Assembly (NCBI GenBank): GCA_015655115.1
Contig: JAATFQ010000011.1
Span: 1-32,628 of the forward strand
DNA length: 32,628 nucleotides
Direction: 5' to 3'
Source: Sphingobacteriales bacterium
GTDB lineage: Bacteria > Bacteroidota > Bacteroidia > Sphingobacteriales > Sphingobacteriaceae
Below, piece by piece: positions 10,101 through 18,222 of the stretch. Numbering within the stretch: the stretch's first letter is position 1; each line of letters starts with the position of its first letter. The notes under the pieces were generated by a model. It did not search any database. It was not told the origin of the DNA and saw nothing but the letters and a program-made list of their open reading frames with translations. The position numbers and the translations under genes were made by a program.

Positions 10101-10330
10101 TCGGTTACCACACCACGTATCTCATGTTCCACAGCAGTTTGATGTGATCCGGAATCATTGTGGTTGATTTTCATCCTGGTTATGGAAATCACTTTCTTAT
10201 CCCCATGGCTGTCGGGGATTGAGGCAGGCATGACATCACCTGCAAAAGAGCAGTTTGCGCTCACCAGAAGCCCGGCCAGATAGGGCCAGACGGAGCGCAA
10301 AAATCTAAGATTTTGTAATTTTTGGTTCAT
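7148..10330 (-). CDS. SusC/RagA-like TonB-dependent outer-membrane transporter
   Basis: 1060 residues. The N-terminal signal peptide runs to about residue 30 (SANCSFAG). A linker of about 38 residues follows, then a CarboxypepD_reg-like beta domain (EIRGVVTDTSGVGLPGVSIMIKG), then the SusC-type EVVVIAYGTQKK segment and the plug domain (GRLPGLVSIQGSGEPG, ILKDAAATAVYGMKGANGVI). The remaining 750 or so residues form the 22-strand barrel and end in a short aromatic-poor NFGLNVTL. No STN domain is seen, so signalling to an anti-sigma factor is not expected; this agrees with the hybrid sensor encoded next door. The protein imports oligosaccharides across the outer membrane with TonB energy, together with the SusD downstream. 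It is the first gene of the operon and is divergent from its likely regulator. Confidence 0.96.
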   Translation of the reverse strand: MNQKLQNLRFLRSVWPYLAGLLVSANCSFAGDVMPASIPDSHGDKKVISITRMKINHNDSGSHQTAVEHEIRGVVTDTSGVGLPGVSIMIKGITGKGVSTDQNGNFRIRAEDNATLVFSLVGYIRKEIATNNRTFIAVRLLQDIAALKEVVVIAYGTQKKTNITGSLTSITTAELTSTPTASLTNTLAGRLPGLVSIQGSGEPGADGSALYIRGFGSYNGQSPLVLVDGIENAIDRIDANEVESVTILKDAAATAVYGMKGANGVILVTTKRGKVSKPTVSLTSQVSVQRPTRIPEYLDSFDALTLYREGLLNDGLNANQYTDEYLNKFRDRTNPTYQYLYPNTNWQKELLKPSSLMSQTNLNVSGGTPTTRYFVSMTYLNQGGLYKYEDLSDYNIQATLNKYNFRSNIDIDITKDLSMELNLSDVVRDRNYPNESASSFWEELRVTPAWLYPLTNPNGSIPQERNSPSSPYGRLTQYGYSRQFENTMSAIVGFRLKLPFITEGLSVRTRFAFDAQSFRDIKRKRNYSTYKYTINENEPDLTKGTYEEMSTGDEQLEFALNTNASRKSTFEGYLNYDRTFANKHQVSGMVRYNQSQDFRSTTTENGGVAALPYKQLGVVGRFNYTYDSKYVVEFDAGYNGSENFKIGRRMGFFPAGSVAWVVSNEGFLKASKTVNMLKFRGSFGTVGVDNSANRFPYISSWNTNGDHGYQFGTDADGNGYGSAQENLVGNQFLTWERARKTNIGFDLGLFNNALTFTTDVFQEHRTKILSNAKTIPDVLGIETLPLVNAGIVDNKGFEMELTWRKAINEHHLFLRANYSYAKNKIIYAAEPEYTLAYQGLKGTQIYEAYGFKALGLFKDQDDINKSPSQAGYGTIKPGDIKYLDRNGDGIINSQDRGYIGDVLRPKSMLGFTLGYSFRSFDCNVLFQGALGGKNWLTGSSAWAFATRSSVLADYKDNYWTPDHLDAKYPRISSSDNINNNQTSTFWLRSSDYLRLKNVEIGYSISEAVLKKLNITKLRIFATGTNLFTWDKFKIYDPEIPDGFGSYPQQKLINFGLNVTL

Positions 10331-10655
10331 AATTGGTTATTTTTGGTTAAAAAGTATTCTTGTTTTTTCCGGAGGATGATGATCTTTCCCTCTGGAATTT
10401 GTACTGCATTGTTAATAGTCAGAGATCAGCAATCAATTTGACCAGCTCAATAAGAGCTGATCGATTTTTGGATTAATAATCTTGACGAATGTATTTCAAT
10501 AATAAATCTGCGGCCTATCCATGCTGATCAATCTCTGCTCATTTTGATTCAATATTTGCTTTGCCCTTTAAAAGAGCTTGAAATTGTCCGTAAGTAAGTT
10601 ACTTTTACGTCTCCTGAATGTGTCAGGGAGTATTCCAAGAACTGCCAATGTTGTG
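10331..10655. promoter_or_regulatory. Divergent control region between susC and the hybrid sensor gene
   Basis: This 325-bp gap must hold promoters for both directions. I see an inverted repeat, GACCAGCTC (10440-10448) / GAGCTGATC (10454-10462), with a 5-base loop; in the - strand transcript all nine positions can pair, one as G-U. The heptamer GCTGATC also occurs at 10523-10529, and inverted at 10424-10430. These are good candidates for the regulator's binding sites. No clear Bacteroidota -33/-7 pair (TTTG / TAnnTTTG) was found. A TTG-started extension of the sensor frame reaches back to 10578 but is not favoured. Confidence 0.45.
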
Positions 10656-13600
10656 ATGAGAACGTTCCGCCATCTGTTCATAAGCTTTGCCATAATTATC
10701 GGCCTGCAATCTTTTTGCCGGGCCCAGAGCTATTATTTTCGGCATTTTACCACTGATGACGGCTTATCTCATAATACTGTATTTAGTGTTATTCAGGACA
10801 GGAAGGGGTTTATCTGGCTTGGGACCAAAGATGGCTTGAACCGTTTCGATGGATTTAACTTTAAGAAGTTCATCAATATCCATCATCAGTTCGGCAGCAT
10901 CGGCGATGATCAGATTCATGCGTTGTGTGAGGATGCCGGGGATAAAATTTGGTTAGCAACCGGGCGGGGATTATATCAGTTTGACCCTCAGCAAGAGAAC
11001 TTCAGTAAACTGGTGCTAAAACCTTCTAAATATATCAGTGGAGTGATCTCGGATGGTAAAAAATCCATTTGGTTTCTGGCGGCCGACACACTGTACAGAT
11101 ATAATACTAAAAATAAGAGACTCGTTAATTACAATATACAGGCGTCATGTATATCTATAAATGAAAAGCAACAAGTGCTGATTGGCAATGCCAGGGGCCA
11201 GGTGCTTCAGTTTAATCCGGTAAATGGACAAATAAAACGGTTTTTAGTGATTAGTGAAAAGCTGCCCGCAAGCCAAAAGAATATCACTTCTGTTGTGCAG
11301 GGAGCTGGTGACATTATTGTGGGAACAGGTAAATTAGGACTGCTGTCTTTTAATCCGTTTACTGGTAAATCAACAGCATTGATCCGTCGTAATCAAGATG
11401 GAACAGCCGTAAATGTACGAGCTGTAGTGCTAGGCGAACCTGGGAAATTTTGGGTGGCGACAGAGTCTGGCGTATTCATTTATGATGCCCATACAAAAAC
11501 TACTACAGTATTTCAAAAGGATCAGGCAGATCCTTATGCGCTTAATGACAATGCTATTTATGCTTTTTGCCGGGACAGGGATGGCGGAATGTGGATCGGG
11601 ACCTATTTCGGGGGACTCAATTACTATACTGCCAAAAATTCGAGGTTCCGTAAATACTATCATTTAGATAAGCGCAACTCTATCACCGGGAATGCCATCA
11701 GTGCAATATGTGAAGACCAGCAGCATCACATTTGGATAGGTACGGAGGATGCAGGCATCAGCTGCCTTGACGTAAAAAGGGGTGATTTCCGCAACTTCCG
11801 TCCGGATGGACGGCCAAACAGTCTGGGGAACTCCAACGTTCACAGCATGTTTGTTGCAGGCAATAAGCTTTTTGCCGGCCTTTTAGATCATGGGGTAGAA
11901 GTGCTTGATATCAATACTGGCCTCATCACCGAAAGGTATAATGAGGTTGGAGAACCCAATGTAGGTAATAGCAATTTTGTACTGTGCCTGCTAAGAAGTA
12001 AACTGGGAAAAATCTATTTGGGAACAGTGGGGATAAATGCGGGGCTGTATGAATTTAATCAACAAACAAAGAGAATTACAGATGTAAGCGGGTTTCGGTA
12101 CCGGGATGGTGTTTTTTCGCTCATCGAAGATCATTTGGGCAGGTTATGGGTTGGAAGTCCGAATAAGGGTGTATTTTACTATGACGGCCGTACCGGGAAA
12201 ACGGTTAATATAAAGTTTGGTGACAGCACCGGATTAACAGAAGCTACTGTACATTGTATTTATGAAGATAGCAAGTATAATTTATGGTTCGGAACTGAAG
12301 GGGGAGGCGTTATTAAGCTTAACCGCGATGGCATTACCCGCACAAGGTATACGACCAGCTCTGGGTTATCCAGTAATTATATTTTCCGGATAGTGGAAGA
12401 TGATAACCACCATATATGGATGAGCTCTGTAAAAGGGCTAATGCGAATGGATGGCGCTAGCGGAAAGATTTCAACCTATACACGTGATAACGGATTGATC
12501 ACTGATCAGTTTAATTATAGTTCGTCTTACCGCGCTGCCGACGGGAGCATTTACTTTGGTTCGATTAAAGGACTGGTCGCTTTTCATCCGGAAGACTTTA
12601 ACCAGGTATTAAAACCGCCACCGCTTTATTTGACTACGCTGGAAATTAATAACGAGGTTGTTTTGGGAGGTAAAAAAGATTCACCGTTGAACAGTTCCAT
12701 AAGTTATACTGATGATATTGTTTTAGCTCACGACCAGAATAATGTCAACCTCGAATTTGCAGCACTAGATTATTCTGCAGCTAAAGCAATTAAATACCGT
12801 TACAGATTGCGCGGGCTGAGTGATGCATGGATTTATCTAAGCAGAAACAGGAAAGTATATTTTACCGGCTTAACACCAGGGAAGTATATTTTCGAGTATG
12901 CTGCTGAAAGTAATACAGGAGAATGGACTACTGCAATAAAAAGAGTACCCCTGCAGATACTGCCGCCGCTATACCTCACTAATATTGCCTATTTATTATA
13001 TGCTTTAACTGCGTTTTGGATTGGTTATTACTTATTCATCAGATACAAAAGGTATATTAACAACCAGCACAGAAGAAAGCTTGAACAATATGAGCACGAG
13101 AAAAGTCAGGAAATCTACCAGTCTAAGATCAATTTTTTTACTAATATTGCTCATGAACTGCGTACGCCATTAACGTTGATTAAATTGCCGCTAGATCAAC
13201 TCAATACAGTTAGCGGATTTGGGGAGAACGTCAAGGAAAATCTAACTATGATAAATAAAAATACTAATCGCCTGATAGAATTGACAAACCAGTTGCTGGA
13301 TTTCAGAAAGTCCGACCAGGAGAATCTAAGGCTAATATTTGTCAAAACCAATATCAATACACTGCTTGAGGATATCTATGCCGACTTCCAGATCATAGCC
13401 CAGCAAAAAAAACTGGATTATCAGCTGGAGCTGCCCAAACATATAACCCTCCATGCACATCTGGACATCGAAGCTTTTAAAAAGATAATTGTTAATCTCC
13501 TGTCAAATGCATTCAAATATGCTGAACGGACAGTAACGATAAGAATGGTGCCGATAAATAGTGAGGACGACTTTTTTAGCCTGCAAATAATTAATGACGG

Positions 13601-14636
13601 TCTCCTGATACCAGAAAAATATCATGAAAAGGTGTTTGAACCATTTTTTAGGATTAACGAAAATGATAAAAACTCGGGTAGTGGTATAGGACTGTCGCTT
13701 GCAAGATCGCTTGCGCTGATGCACAATGGAACGCTGACACTGACCACAAATGCCCAGGTTAATGTGTTTACTGTAGACCTGCCTTTACATCAGCAAACGG
13801 AAATTGATTTTATGGATGAGCGCGAGGCCGATACTGATCAATTATCCGGCGCTACAGAAAGTAAACTATCGGCGCAGGGCCTCACGACGGTATTACTGGT
13901 AGAGGACCATGCTGATATTCTTAAATATATTGGGCGCGAATTACAGGGAGAATACTTTATTTTAATGGCAAATGACGGTGTTGAAGCACTTGAGATTTTG
14001 GAAAATCATCCGGTACAGCTTGTTGTAAGCGATATTATGATGCCGCGTATGGATGGCCTGGAATTGTGCCGGCGTATCAAAACTGACCTCACCTACAGCC
14101 ATATTCCAGTGATTCTGCTCACTGCTAAAAATTCGGTCGATTCCAGGATTGAAGGACTGGGGACGGGTGCTGATGCTTATATAGATAAGCCATTTTCCAT
14201 GTCTCATCTGGAGATACAGATAAAAAGTTTACTTAGGAACCGTAAGTTAGTAAAAGAACATTTTGCGAGATCTCCGCTCAGCCAGATTAAAGGGGTGGCA
14301 TATTCAAAAATTGATGTTAGTTTTCTGGAACAGCTGACAAATGCGGTTTCCAGTCGGTTAAGCGATTCTGTTCTGGATGTAGAACTGCTCTCAAAAACAA
14401 TGAATATGAGCCGGCCTACGCTTTACCGAAAAATCAAGGCACTGACGAATATGACACCTAGTGCTTTTATCGCCTTATATCGCTTAAAACAAGCAGCAGA
14501 GTTACTTGCTGCCAAACAATATAAAATAAATGAAATCGCCTTTATGGTAGGTTATAATTCTCCGGCAAATTTCACCAGGGACTTTCAGAAGCAGTTTGGA
14601 ATGACACCTTCTGTTTACATTAAGGAGCTTAGCTAA
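10656..14636 (+). CDS. Hybrid two-component system sensor/regulator (HTCS) of the SusCD-GH31 locus
   Basis: 1326 residues from the ATG at 10656, chosen because it begins a signal peptide (MRTFRHLFISFAIIIGLQSF, cut near CRAQ); a TTG at 10578 would add 26 residues. Domains in order: about fourteen Reg_prop propeller repeats in the periplasm (patterns such as IWLGTKDGLNRFDG), a Y_Y_Y domain (YRLRGLSDAW), one transmembrane helix at about 772-795, HisKA with H833 in NIAHELRTPL, HATPase with IVNLLSNAFKYAE and SGSGIGLSLA, a receiver with phospho-acceptor D1126 in VVSDIMMPRMDG, and a C-terminal AraC-type helix-turn-helix. HTCS proteins bind an oligosaccharide in the periplasm and switch on the adjacent locus. 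Here the target is presumably the divergent susC-susD-GH31 operon and possibly its own gene. Confidence 0.95.
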   Translation: MRTFRHLFISFAIIIGLQSFCRAQSYYFRHFTTDDGLSHNTVFSVIQDRKGFIWLGTKDGLNRFDGFNFKKFINIHHQFGSIGDDQIHALCEDAGDKIWLATGRGLYQFDPQQENFSKLVLKPSKYISGVISDGKKSIWFLAADTLYRYNTKNKRLVNYNIQASCISINEKQQVLIGNARGQVLQFNPVNGQIKRFLVISEKLPASQKNITSVVQGAGDIIVGTGKLGLLSFNPFTGKSTALIRRNQDGTAVNVRAVVLGEPGKFWVATESGVFIYDAHTKTTTVFQKDQADPYALNDNAIYAFCRDRDGGMWIGTYFGGLNYYTAKNSRFRKYYHLDKRNSITGNAISAICEDQQHHIWIGTEDAGISCLDVKRGDFRNFRPDGRPNSLGNSNVHSMFVAGNKLFAGLLDHGVEVLDINTGLITERYNEVGEPNVGNSNFVLCLLRSKLGKIYLGTVGINAGLYEFNQQTKRITDVSGFRYRDGVFSLIEDHLGRLWVGSPNKGVFYYDGRTGKTVNIKFGDSTGLTEATVHCIYEDSKYNLWFGTEGGGVIKLNRDGITRTRYTTSSGLSSNYIFRIVEDDNHHIWMSSVKGLMRMDGASGKISTYTRDNGLITDQFNYSSSYRAADGSIYFGSIKGLVAFHPEDFNQVLKPPPLYLTTLEINNEVVLGGKKDSPLNSSISYTDDIVLAHDQNNVNLEFAALDYSAAKAIKYRYRLRGLSDAWIYLSRNRKVYFTGLTPGKYIFEYAAESNTGEWTTAIKRVPLQILPPLYLTNIAYLLYALTAFWIGYYLFIRYKRYINNQHRRKLEQYEHEKSQEIYQSKINFFTNIAHELRTPLTLIKLPLDQLNTVSGFGENVKENLTMINKNTNRLIELTNQLLDFRKSDQENLRLIFVKTNINTLLEDIYADFQIIAQQKKLDYQLELPKHITLHAHLDIEAFKKIIVNLLSNAFKYAERTVTIRMVPINSEDDFFSLQIINDGLLIPEKYHEKVFEPFFRINENDKNSGSGIGLSLARSLALMHNGTLTLTTNAQVNVFTVDLPLHQQTEIDFMDEREADTDQLSGATESKLSAQGLTTVLLVEDHADILKYIGRELQGEYFILMANDGVEALEILENHPVQLVVSDIMMPRMDGLELCRRIKTDLTYSHIPVILLTAKNSVDSRIEGLGTGADAYIDKPFSMSHLEIQIKSLLRNRKLVKEHFARSPLSQIKGVAYSKIDVSFLEQLTNAVSSRLSDSVLDVELLSKTMNMSRPTLYRKIKALTNMTPSAFIALYRLKQAAELLAAKQYKINEIAFMVGYNSPANFTRDFQKQFGMTPSVYIKELS

Positions 14637-14661
14637 TTATCATTCGCATTATTATATTTAT

Positions 14662-15264
14662 TTATGGTCGCTGCCCTTTTTCAAGCACCCGTTTTCTAAT
14701 CCGGCTCAATGACGGATTTTTAATACCCAGGAAAGATGCAATATGATAAGACTGCACACGATCCACAATATTGGGATGCATTGCGACCAAATTTAAATAT
14801 CTGGCCTCATGGCTGAGAAATAATAAATCTTCAGTACGGCCTTGTGATTGATTAAAGAAGTGTTCTGCTAATAATCTCCCGAACTTTTGCCATTCTTTCG
14901 ACTCGTCGTATAATTGCTGGAGATCCTGGTAGGGGATGTAAAGAATCTCCGCGTCCTCAAGTGCCTCTATATAATACTTACAAGGATACTGATAAATAAA
15001 ACTCCGGAAGGAGACTACAAACTGGTTCTCAGAAAAAAAGAAAATATTCTTCTCCTCATTTGACGTTTCATCATAATAGTATACGCGGAAGATTCCCCGG
15101 ATTACTATACCCAAGTCCTTGCAGACTATGTTTTGCTTATTATAGAAATCCCCTTTAACGATCTTGCGTTTTTTCCAATACTGAGTACCAACAGATAAAT
15201 CTGTGTCACTGATCCCCATTAAGTTCTTGGCTGCTTCCTGCAGAAGATGTAATCTATCTGGCAT
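14662..15264 (-). CDS. Crp/Fnr-family transcriptional regulator
   Basis: 200 residues. The middle (about 30-130) is a cyclic-nucleotide-binding-like beta roll (NIVCKDLGIVIRGIFRVYYYD, NQFVVSFRSFIYQYPCKYYIEALEDAEILYI). A long helix and a short C-terminal helix-turn-helix follow (VQSYHIASFLGIKNPSLSRIRKR), the pattern of many Bacteroidota Crp-like regulators. I do not see a conserved cAMP-binding arginine-serine signature or an Fnr cysteine cluster, so the effector is unknown. The gene converges on the hybrid sensor gene (25 bp apart) and is divergent from the HdeD-like gene at 15513, which is a plausible target. Confidence 0.9.
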   Translation of the reverse strand: MPDRLHLLQEAAKNLMGISDTDLSVGTQYWKKRKIVKGDFYNKQNIVCKDLGIVIRGIFRVYYYDETSNEEKNIFFFSENQFVVSFRSFIYQYPCKYYIEALEDAEILYIPYQDLQQLYDESKEWQKFGRLLAEHFFNQSQGRTEDLLFLSHEARYLNLVAMHPNIVDRVQSYHIASFLGIKNPSLSRIRKRVLEKGQRP

Positions 15265-15512
15265 ATTCTTCCTTATATGTGCTTTGTAAAGGTAATAAAT
15301 TTGGCTGTTTCTTCTAAAGCTGCTGCGCCCCCGCTGGCTAGGCTTTTATGACGTTCTGAATGACCCATGGGGCTTGATCTGGAACCGGAAAGTATGGGAC
15401 GTCAGAAAAAAAAGAATCTTCAGTTATTTCTCTCCATTTTAACTTAAGTGAAAAAGCGCCCGCCAATATCTGCAGATATTTGGATTAACAAAACACTTAA
15501 AATATTAATATC
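15265..15512. promoter_or_regulatory. Divergent Crp-like / HdeD-like control region with 16-bp palindrome
   Basis: The gap contains the perfect palindrome AATATCTGCAGATATT at 15465-15480, 32 bp before the HdeD-like start. Perfect dyads of this length are typical of dimeric regulators such as Crp/Fnr proteins, and one is encoded next door. A second, looser dyad is TGACGT (near 15350) with GACGTCA (near 15400). No gene or clear -33/-7 pair is seen. Confidence 0.45.
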
Positions 15513-16085
15513 ATGACTTCAACTTTTCAAAAAGACGTAGCAACAGAAGGCCAGGCCGCTGAAACTGCTAAATCATTACGCATACTTTATTTTGTAAGAG
15601 CTGCATTTTCGATCAGCTGGGTGATCCTCGTGGCTCTGCTTGCTAAAACATCATTCGGCATTGCTTGTACACTACTGATTATTTATCCGGCATGGGATGT
15701 GGTGGGAACTTTTCTAGATATCCGTTCTCAACGTGGCAGTATATCAAAAATGCCCCAATATATTAATGCTGCGATCAGCGCAATTACGACGGTAGCTGTA
15801 GGCCTGGCACTGCAAAAAGGAGTTCCGGAAGCATTGATAGTTTTCGGTGTATGGGCAATTCTTACGGGGTTAATCCAATTGATACTTGGCTTACGCCGCA
15901 GAAAGCTGTTGGGTGGCCAATGGCCAATGATCATCAGCGGCGGCCAGTCAATTATCGGTGGTACTTCATTTATTTTGCTGGCACATGATCCTACCATGGG
16001 AATCACCAGTCTCGCTGGATATGCAGCCTTCGGGGCCTTCTATTACCTGCTAGCCGCGTTCCGCTTAGGCAAATCAGCAAATTAA
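15513..16085 (+). CDS. HdeD-like (DUF308) small integral membrane protein
   Basis: 190 residues. After a polar start of about 20 residues there are about six hydrophobic segments in pairs: ILYFVRAAFSISWVILVALLA, FGIACTLLIIYPAWDVVGTF, AAISAITTVAVGLAL, ALIVFGVWAILTGLIQLILG, MIISGGQSIIGGTSFILLA and SLAGYAAFGAFYYLLAAF. This layout, with short loops and the GVWAILTGLIQLILG motif, fits the DUF308/HdeD family of acid-stress-associated membrane proteins. The biochemical role is not established for this branch. It is a single-gene unit with a hairpin terminator downstream, and it faces a Crp-like regulator, so stress-responsive control is inferred. Confidence 0.8.
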   Translation: MTSTFQKDVATEGQAAETAKSLRILYFVRAAFSISWVILVALLAKTSFGIACTLLIIYPAWDVVGTFLDIRSQRGSISKMPQYINAAISAITTVAVGLALQKGVPEALIVFGVWAILTGLIQLILGLRRRKLLGGQWPMIISGGQSIIGGTSFILLAHDPTMGITSLAGYAAFGAFYYLLAAFRLGKSAN

Positions 16086-16130
16086 GCGTATTAGCCAGAT
16101 CTTTCATTCAGAATAATTGGTAAAACCATC

Positions 16131-16175
16131 AAAACTGCCGGTTTGCTGTTGCCAGGTAATACCGCGGTTTTTTTT
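16131..16175 (+). terminator. Hairpin with T-run after the HdeD-like gene
   Basis: AAAACTGCCGG (16131-16141) can pair with CCGCGGTTTT (16162-16171) through ten pairs with one bulged C and one G-U, around a 20-base loop. Eight Ts run through 16168-16175. It lies 45 bp past the stop at 16085. Confidence 0.5.
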
Positions 16176-16219
16176 ACGGACAAAACTCTTTTTTAATATC
16201 TTTCGTTCTTACCTCAATA

Positions 16220-16265
16220 TGGACACAATTAACCCCGGTTTGGAAACATTGGCTTTTTATTTTTG
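16220..16265 (+). promoter_or_regulatory. Candidate promoter and operator of the first SDR gene
   Basis: TATTTTTG at 16258-16265 fits the Bacteroidota -7 element TAnnTTTG. Just upstream, TGGACACAAT (16220-16229) and TGGAAACATT (16241-16250) agree at eight of ten positions and are exactly 21 bp apart, the spacing used by many AraC-family activators. No good -33 TTTG is found at the right distance. An AraC-family gene follows this SDR. Confidence 0.35.
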
Positions 16266-16301
16266 CCGGACTTTTGTATTGTAAATTAAAAAAGCAGAAA
16301 A

Positions 16302-17105
16302 ATGCAAAAGACAATTTTTATTACAGGAGCATCGGCTGGGCTAGGAAAAGCTACCGCCAAATTATTTCAGTCAAGAGGATGGAATGTAATTGCTACGATG
16401 CGAAATCCAGAAAAGGAAACAGAACTCATCCAATTGGAAAATATAACGCTATTGCCATTGGATGTGACCAATCCCGAACAAATTACAGCCACTGTGGCGA
16501 AGGCTATCTCTTTGTGCCGGGTAGATGTGGTCTTTAACAATGCGGGATATGGCTTAATGGGCGCATTGGAAGCACTTAATGACGAACAGATATTAAGACA
16601 GATCAATACTAATCTTTTGGGTGTACTACGTGTTACGCAAGCATTCATTCCTCATTTCAGGGAAAAGAAAAGTGGTTTATTTATCAGTACAACTTCAATT
16701 GGCGGACTTTTTGGATTTCCTTTACACTCTATTTATCACGCAACAAAGTTTGCCATAGAAGGCTGGTCGGAAGGTATGTCTTTTGAATTAGGTTTGCATA
16801 ATATTGGTATCAAGACCATTGCTCCCGGCGGTATTGCAACAGATTTTATTGGAAGATCGCTTGACAGGAGTTCACATCCTGAATATCAGGAAATAGAAGA
16901 CAAGTTATTCTCTGCTATAGATGGGATGATGCAAGCAGCCTCTAGTGCCGAACAGATAGCAGAGATTGTATGGGAGGCAGCAACTGATGGCAAGGACCAA
17001 ATTCGTTATCTGGCAGGCGAAGATGCAAAAGTGATGTACGCACGCCGTTTAGAACTCGGCAACGAAGAATTCAGGAAAGAAATCAGCAAGCAGTTCTTAG
17101 GGTAA
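16302..17105 (+). CDS. Classical short-chain dehydrogenase/reductase
   Basis: 267 residues, the usual SDR length. Cofactor motif TGASAGLG at residues 8-15, NNAG at 79-82, and catalytic S132, Y145 and K149 (YHATK). The arginine R34 after the second strand (IATMRNPEK) favours NADP(H), by family rule. It oxidizes or reduces an alcohol or carbonyl of unknown identity in the cytosol. It resembles the SDR at 23784-24611: both have NNAGY followed by a similar helix and R-Q-I-x-T-N. They look like paralogous members of one subfamily. An AraC regulator follows after 65 bp on the same strand. Confidence 0.93.
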   Translation: MQKTIFITGASAGLGKATAKLFQSRGWNVIATMRNPEKETELIQLENITLLPLDVTNPEQITATVAKAISLCRVDVVFNNAGYGLMGALEALNDEQILRQINTNLLGVLRVTQAFIPHFREKKSGLFISTTSIGGLFGFPLHSIYHATKFAIEGWSEGMSFELGLHNIGIKTIAPGGIATDFIGRSLDRSSHPEYQEIEDKLFSAIDGMMQAASSAEQIAEIVWEAATDGKDQIRYLAGEDAKVMYARRLELGNEEFRKEISKQFLG

Positions 17106-17170
17106 GAACTAATAAAAGGTAATTCACGGAAAGATTTTGTTTATTGTAAATTTGTAATGTTAAACCAAAA

Positions 17171-18076
17171 ATGAAGATCATTAATTCCATATCCGAAAAA
17201 CATCGTTTGGTATCCTTACCGGAGCCTTTACATCCACTGGTGAGCGTAATCCGCATCTCGGATATGCGTTTTACGGATAACCCGATATGGGAGCAGTTTG
17301 CTGTGAATTTCTATTGTATATCACTGAAAAGGAATATTTCCGGCAAAACAAAATATGGTCAGCAATATTACGACTACAACAAAGGTGTGATGACATTTAT
17401 TGCTCCTAAGCAGGTCATGTCACTCGATGCTGATCAAATGGATATTCTTAACCCTGCATCCGGATATGCCTTATTAATCCATCCCGATTTTTTGTACAAC
17501 CATCCCCTGGCAACCACGATCAAGAATTATGGTTTCTTTTCCTATACTGTCAACGAAGCATTGCACCTTTCAGAAAAAGAAGAGAAAAACATTGAAGAGA
17601 TATTTCAGAAAATCGATGAGGAGTGCCAGCATATAGACCGGCATACGCAAGATGTCATCCTTTCTCAAATTGATCTGCTGCTAAATTATAGCAACAGGTT
17701 TTATGAACGGCAATTTATTACCAGGAAAGCCGTAAATCACGATGTGCTCAGTAAGATGGAGCAATTGTTAAACGGCTATTTTGACCATGAAGAAGCCTTG
17801 AAAAAAGGACCACCTACGGTAGAAGCGCTGGCAGATCAACTTAATCTATCGCCTTATTATTTAAGTGATCTGTTGCGTTCTCTTACTGGACAAAGTGCCC
17901 AGCAACATATTCAGGATAAGCTGATCGAAAAAGCGAAGGAATATCTTTCTATAACCAACCTGTCAGTTGCCGAAATTGCCTATCAACTAGGTTTTGAATA
18001 TCCGCAATCGTTCAACAAACTATTTAAAAAGAAAACTAATATATCTCCGTTACAATTTCGGCAAACCTTTAATTAG
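17171..18076 (+). CDS. AraC-family transcriptional regulator
   Basis: 301 residues. The N-terminal part (about 1-190) is a sensing domain without an obvious named family. The C-terminal about 100 residues hold two helix-turn-helix units: VEALADQLNLSPYYLSDLLR and the recognition signature LSVAEIAYQLGFEYPQSFNK, ending at SPLQFRQTF. It lies 65 bp after an SDR and probably controls it. TAAATTTG at 17147-17154 matches the -7 consensus, so the gene may also have its own promoter, although no matching -33 element is seen. A hairpin terminator follows at 18139. Confidence 0.93.
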   Translation: MKIINSISEKHRLVSLPEPLHPLVSVIRISDMRFTDNPIWEQFAVNFYCISLKRNISGKTKYGQQYYDYNKGVMTFIAPKQVMSLDADQMDILNPASGYALLIHPDFLYNHPLATTIKNYGFFSYTVNEALHLSEKEEKNIEEIFQKIDEECQHIDRHTQDVILSQIDLLLNYSNRFYERQFITRKAVNHDVLSKMEQLLNGYFDHEEALKKGPPTVEALADQLNLSPYYLSDLLRSLTGQSAQQHIQDKLIEKAKEYLSITNLSVAEIAYQLGFEYPQSFNKLFKKKTNISPLQFRQTFN

Positions 18077-18138
18077 GTAAATTGCTCAAACGTAAATTAT
18101 AATATATCCTGCAAGTCTTTTGGTAATTAATATTAATT

Positions 18139-18162
18139 CTTTCACCAGAGGTGAGAGTTTTC
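18139..18162 (+). terminator. Hairpin terminator after the AraC gene
   Basis: CTTTCACC (18139-18146) pairs with GGTGAGAG (18150-18157) over eight positions including one G-U, with the tight loop AGA. TTTTC follows. It directly follows an AT-only palindrome at 18125-18138 and lies 62 bp past the AraC stop. Confidence 0.6.
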
Positions 18163-18222
18163 TAAGTTAAATCATGCAAATTAATTCTTCTATGTGTAGT
18201 TTTGACATAAACCGCAAGCTGC

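Noticed and set aside
18125..18138. 14-bp palindrome AATTAATATTAATT as an operator
   Set aside because: It consists only of A and T, which makes chance dyads likely, and it directly abuts a terminator stem.
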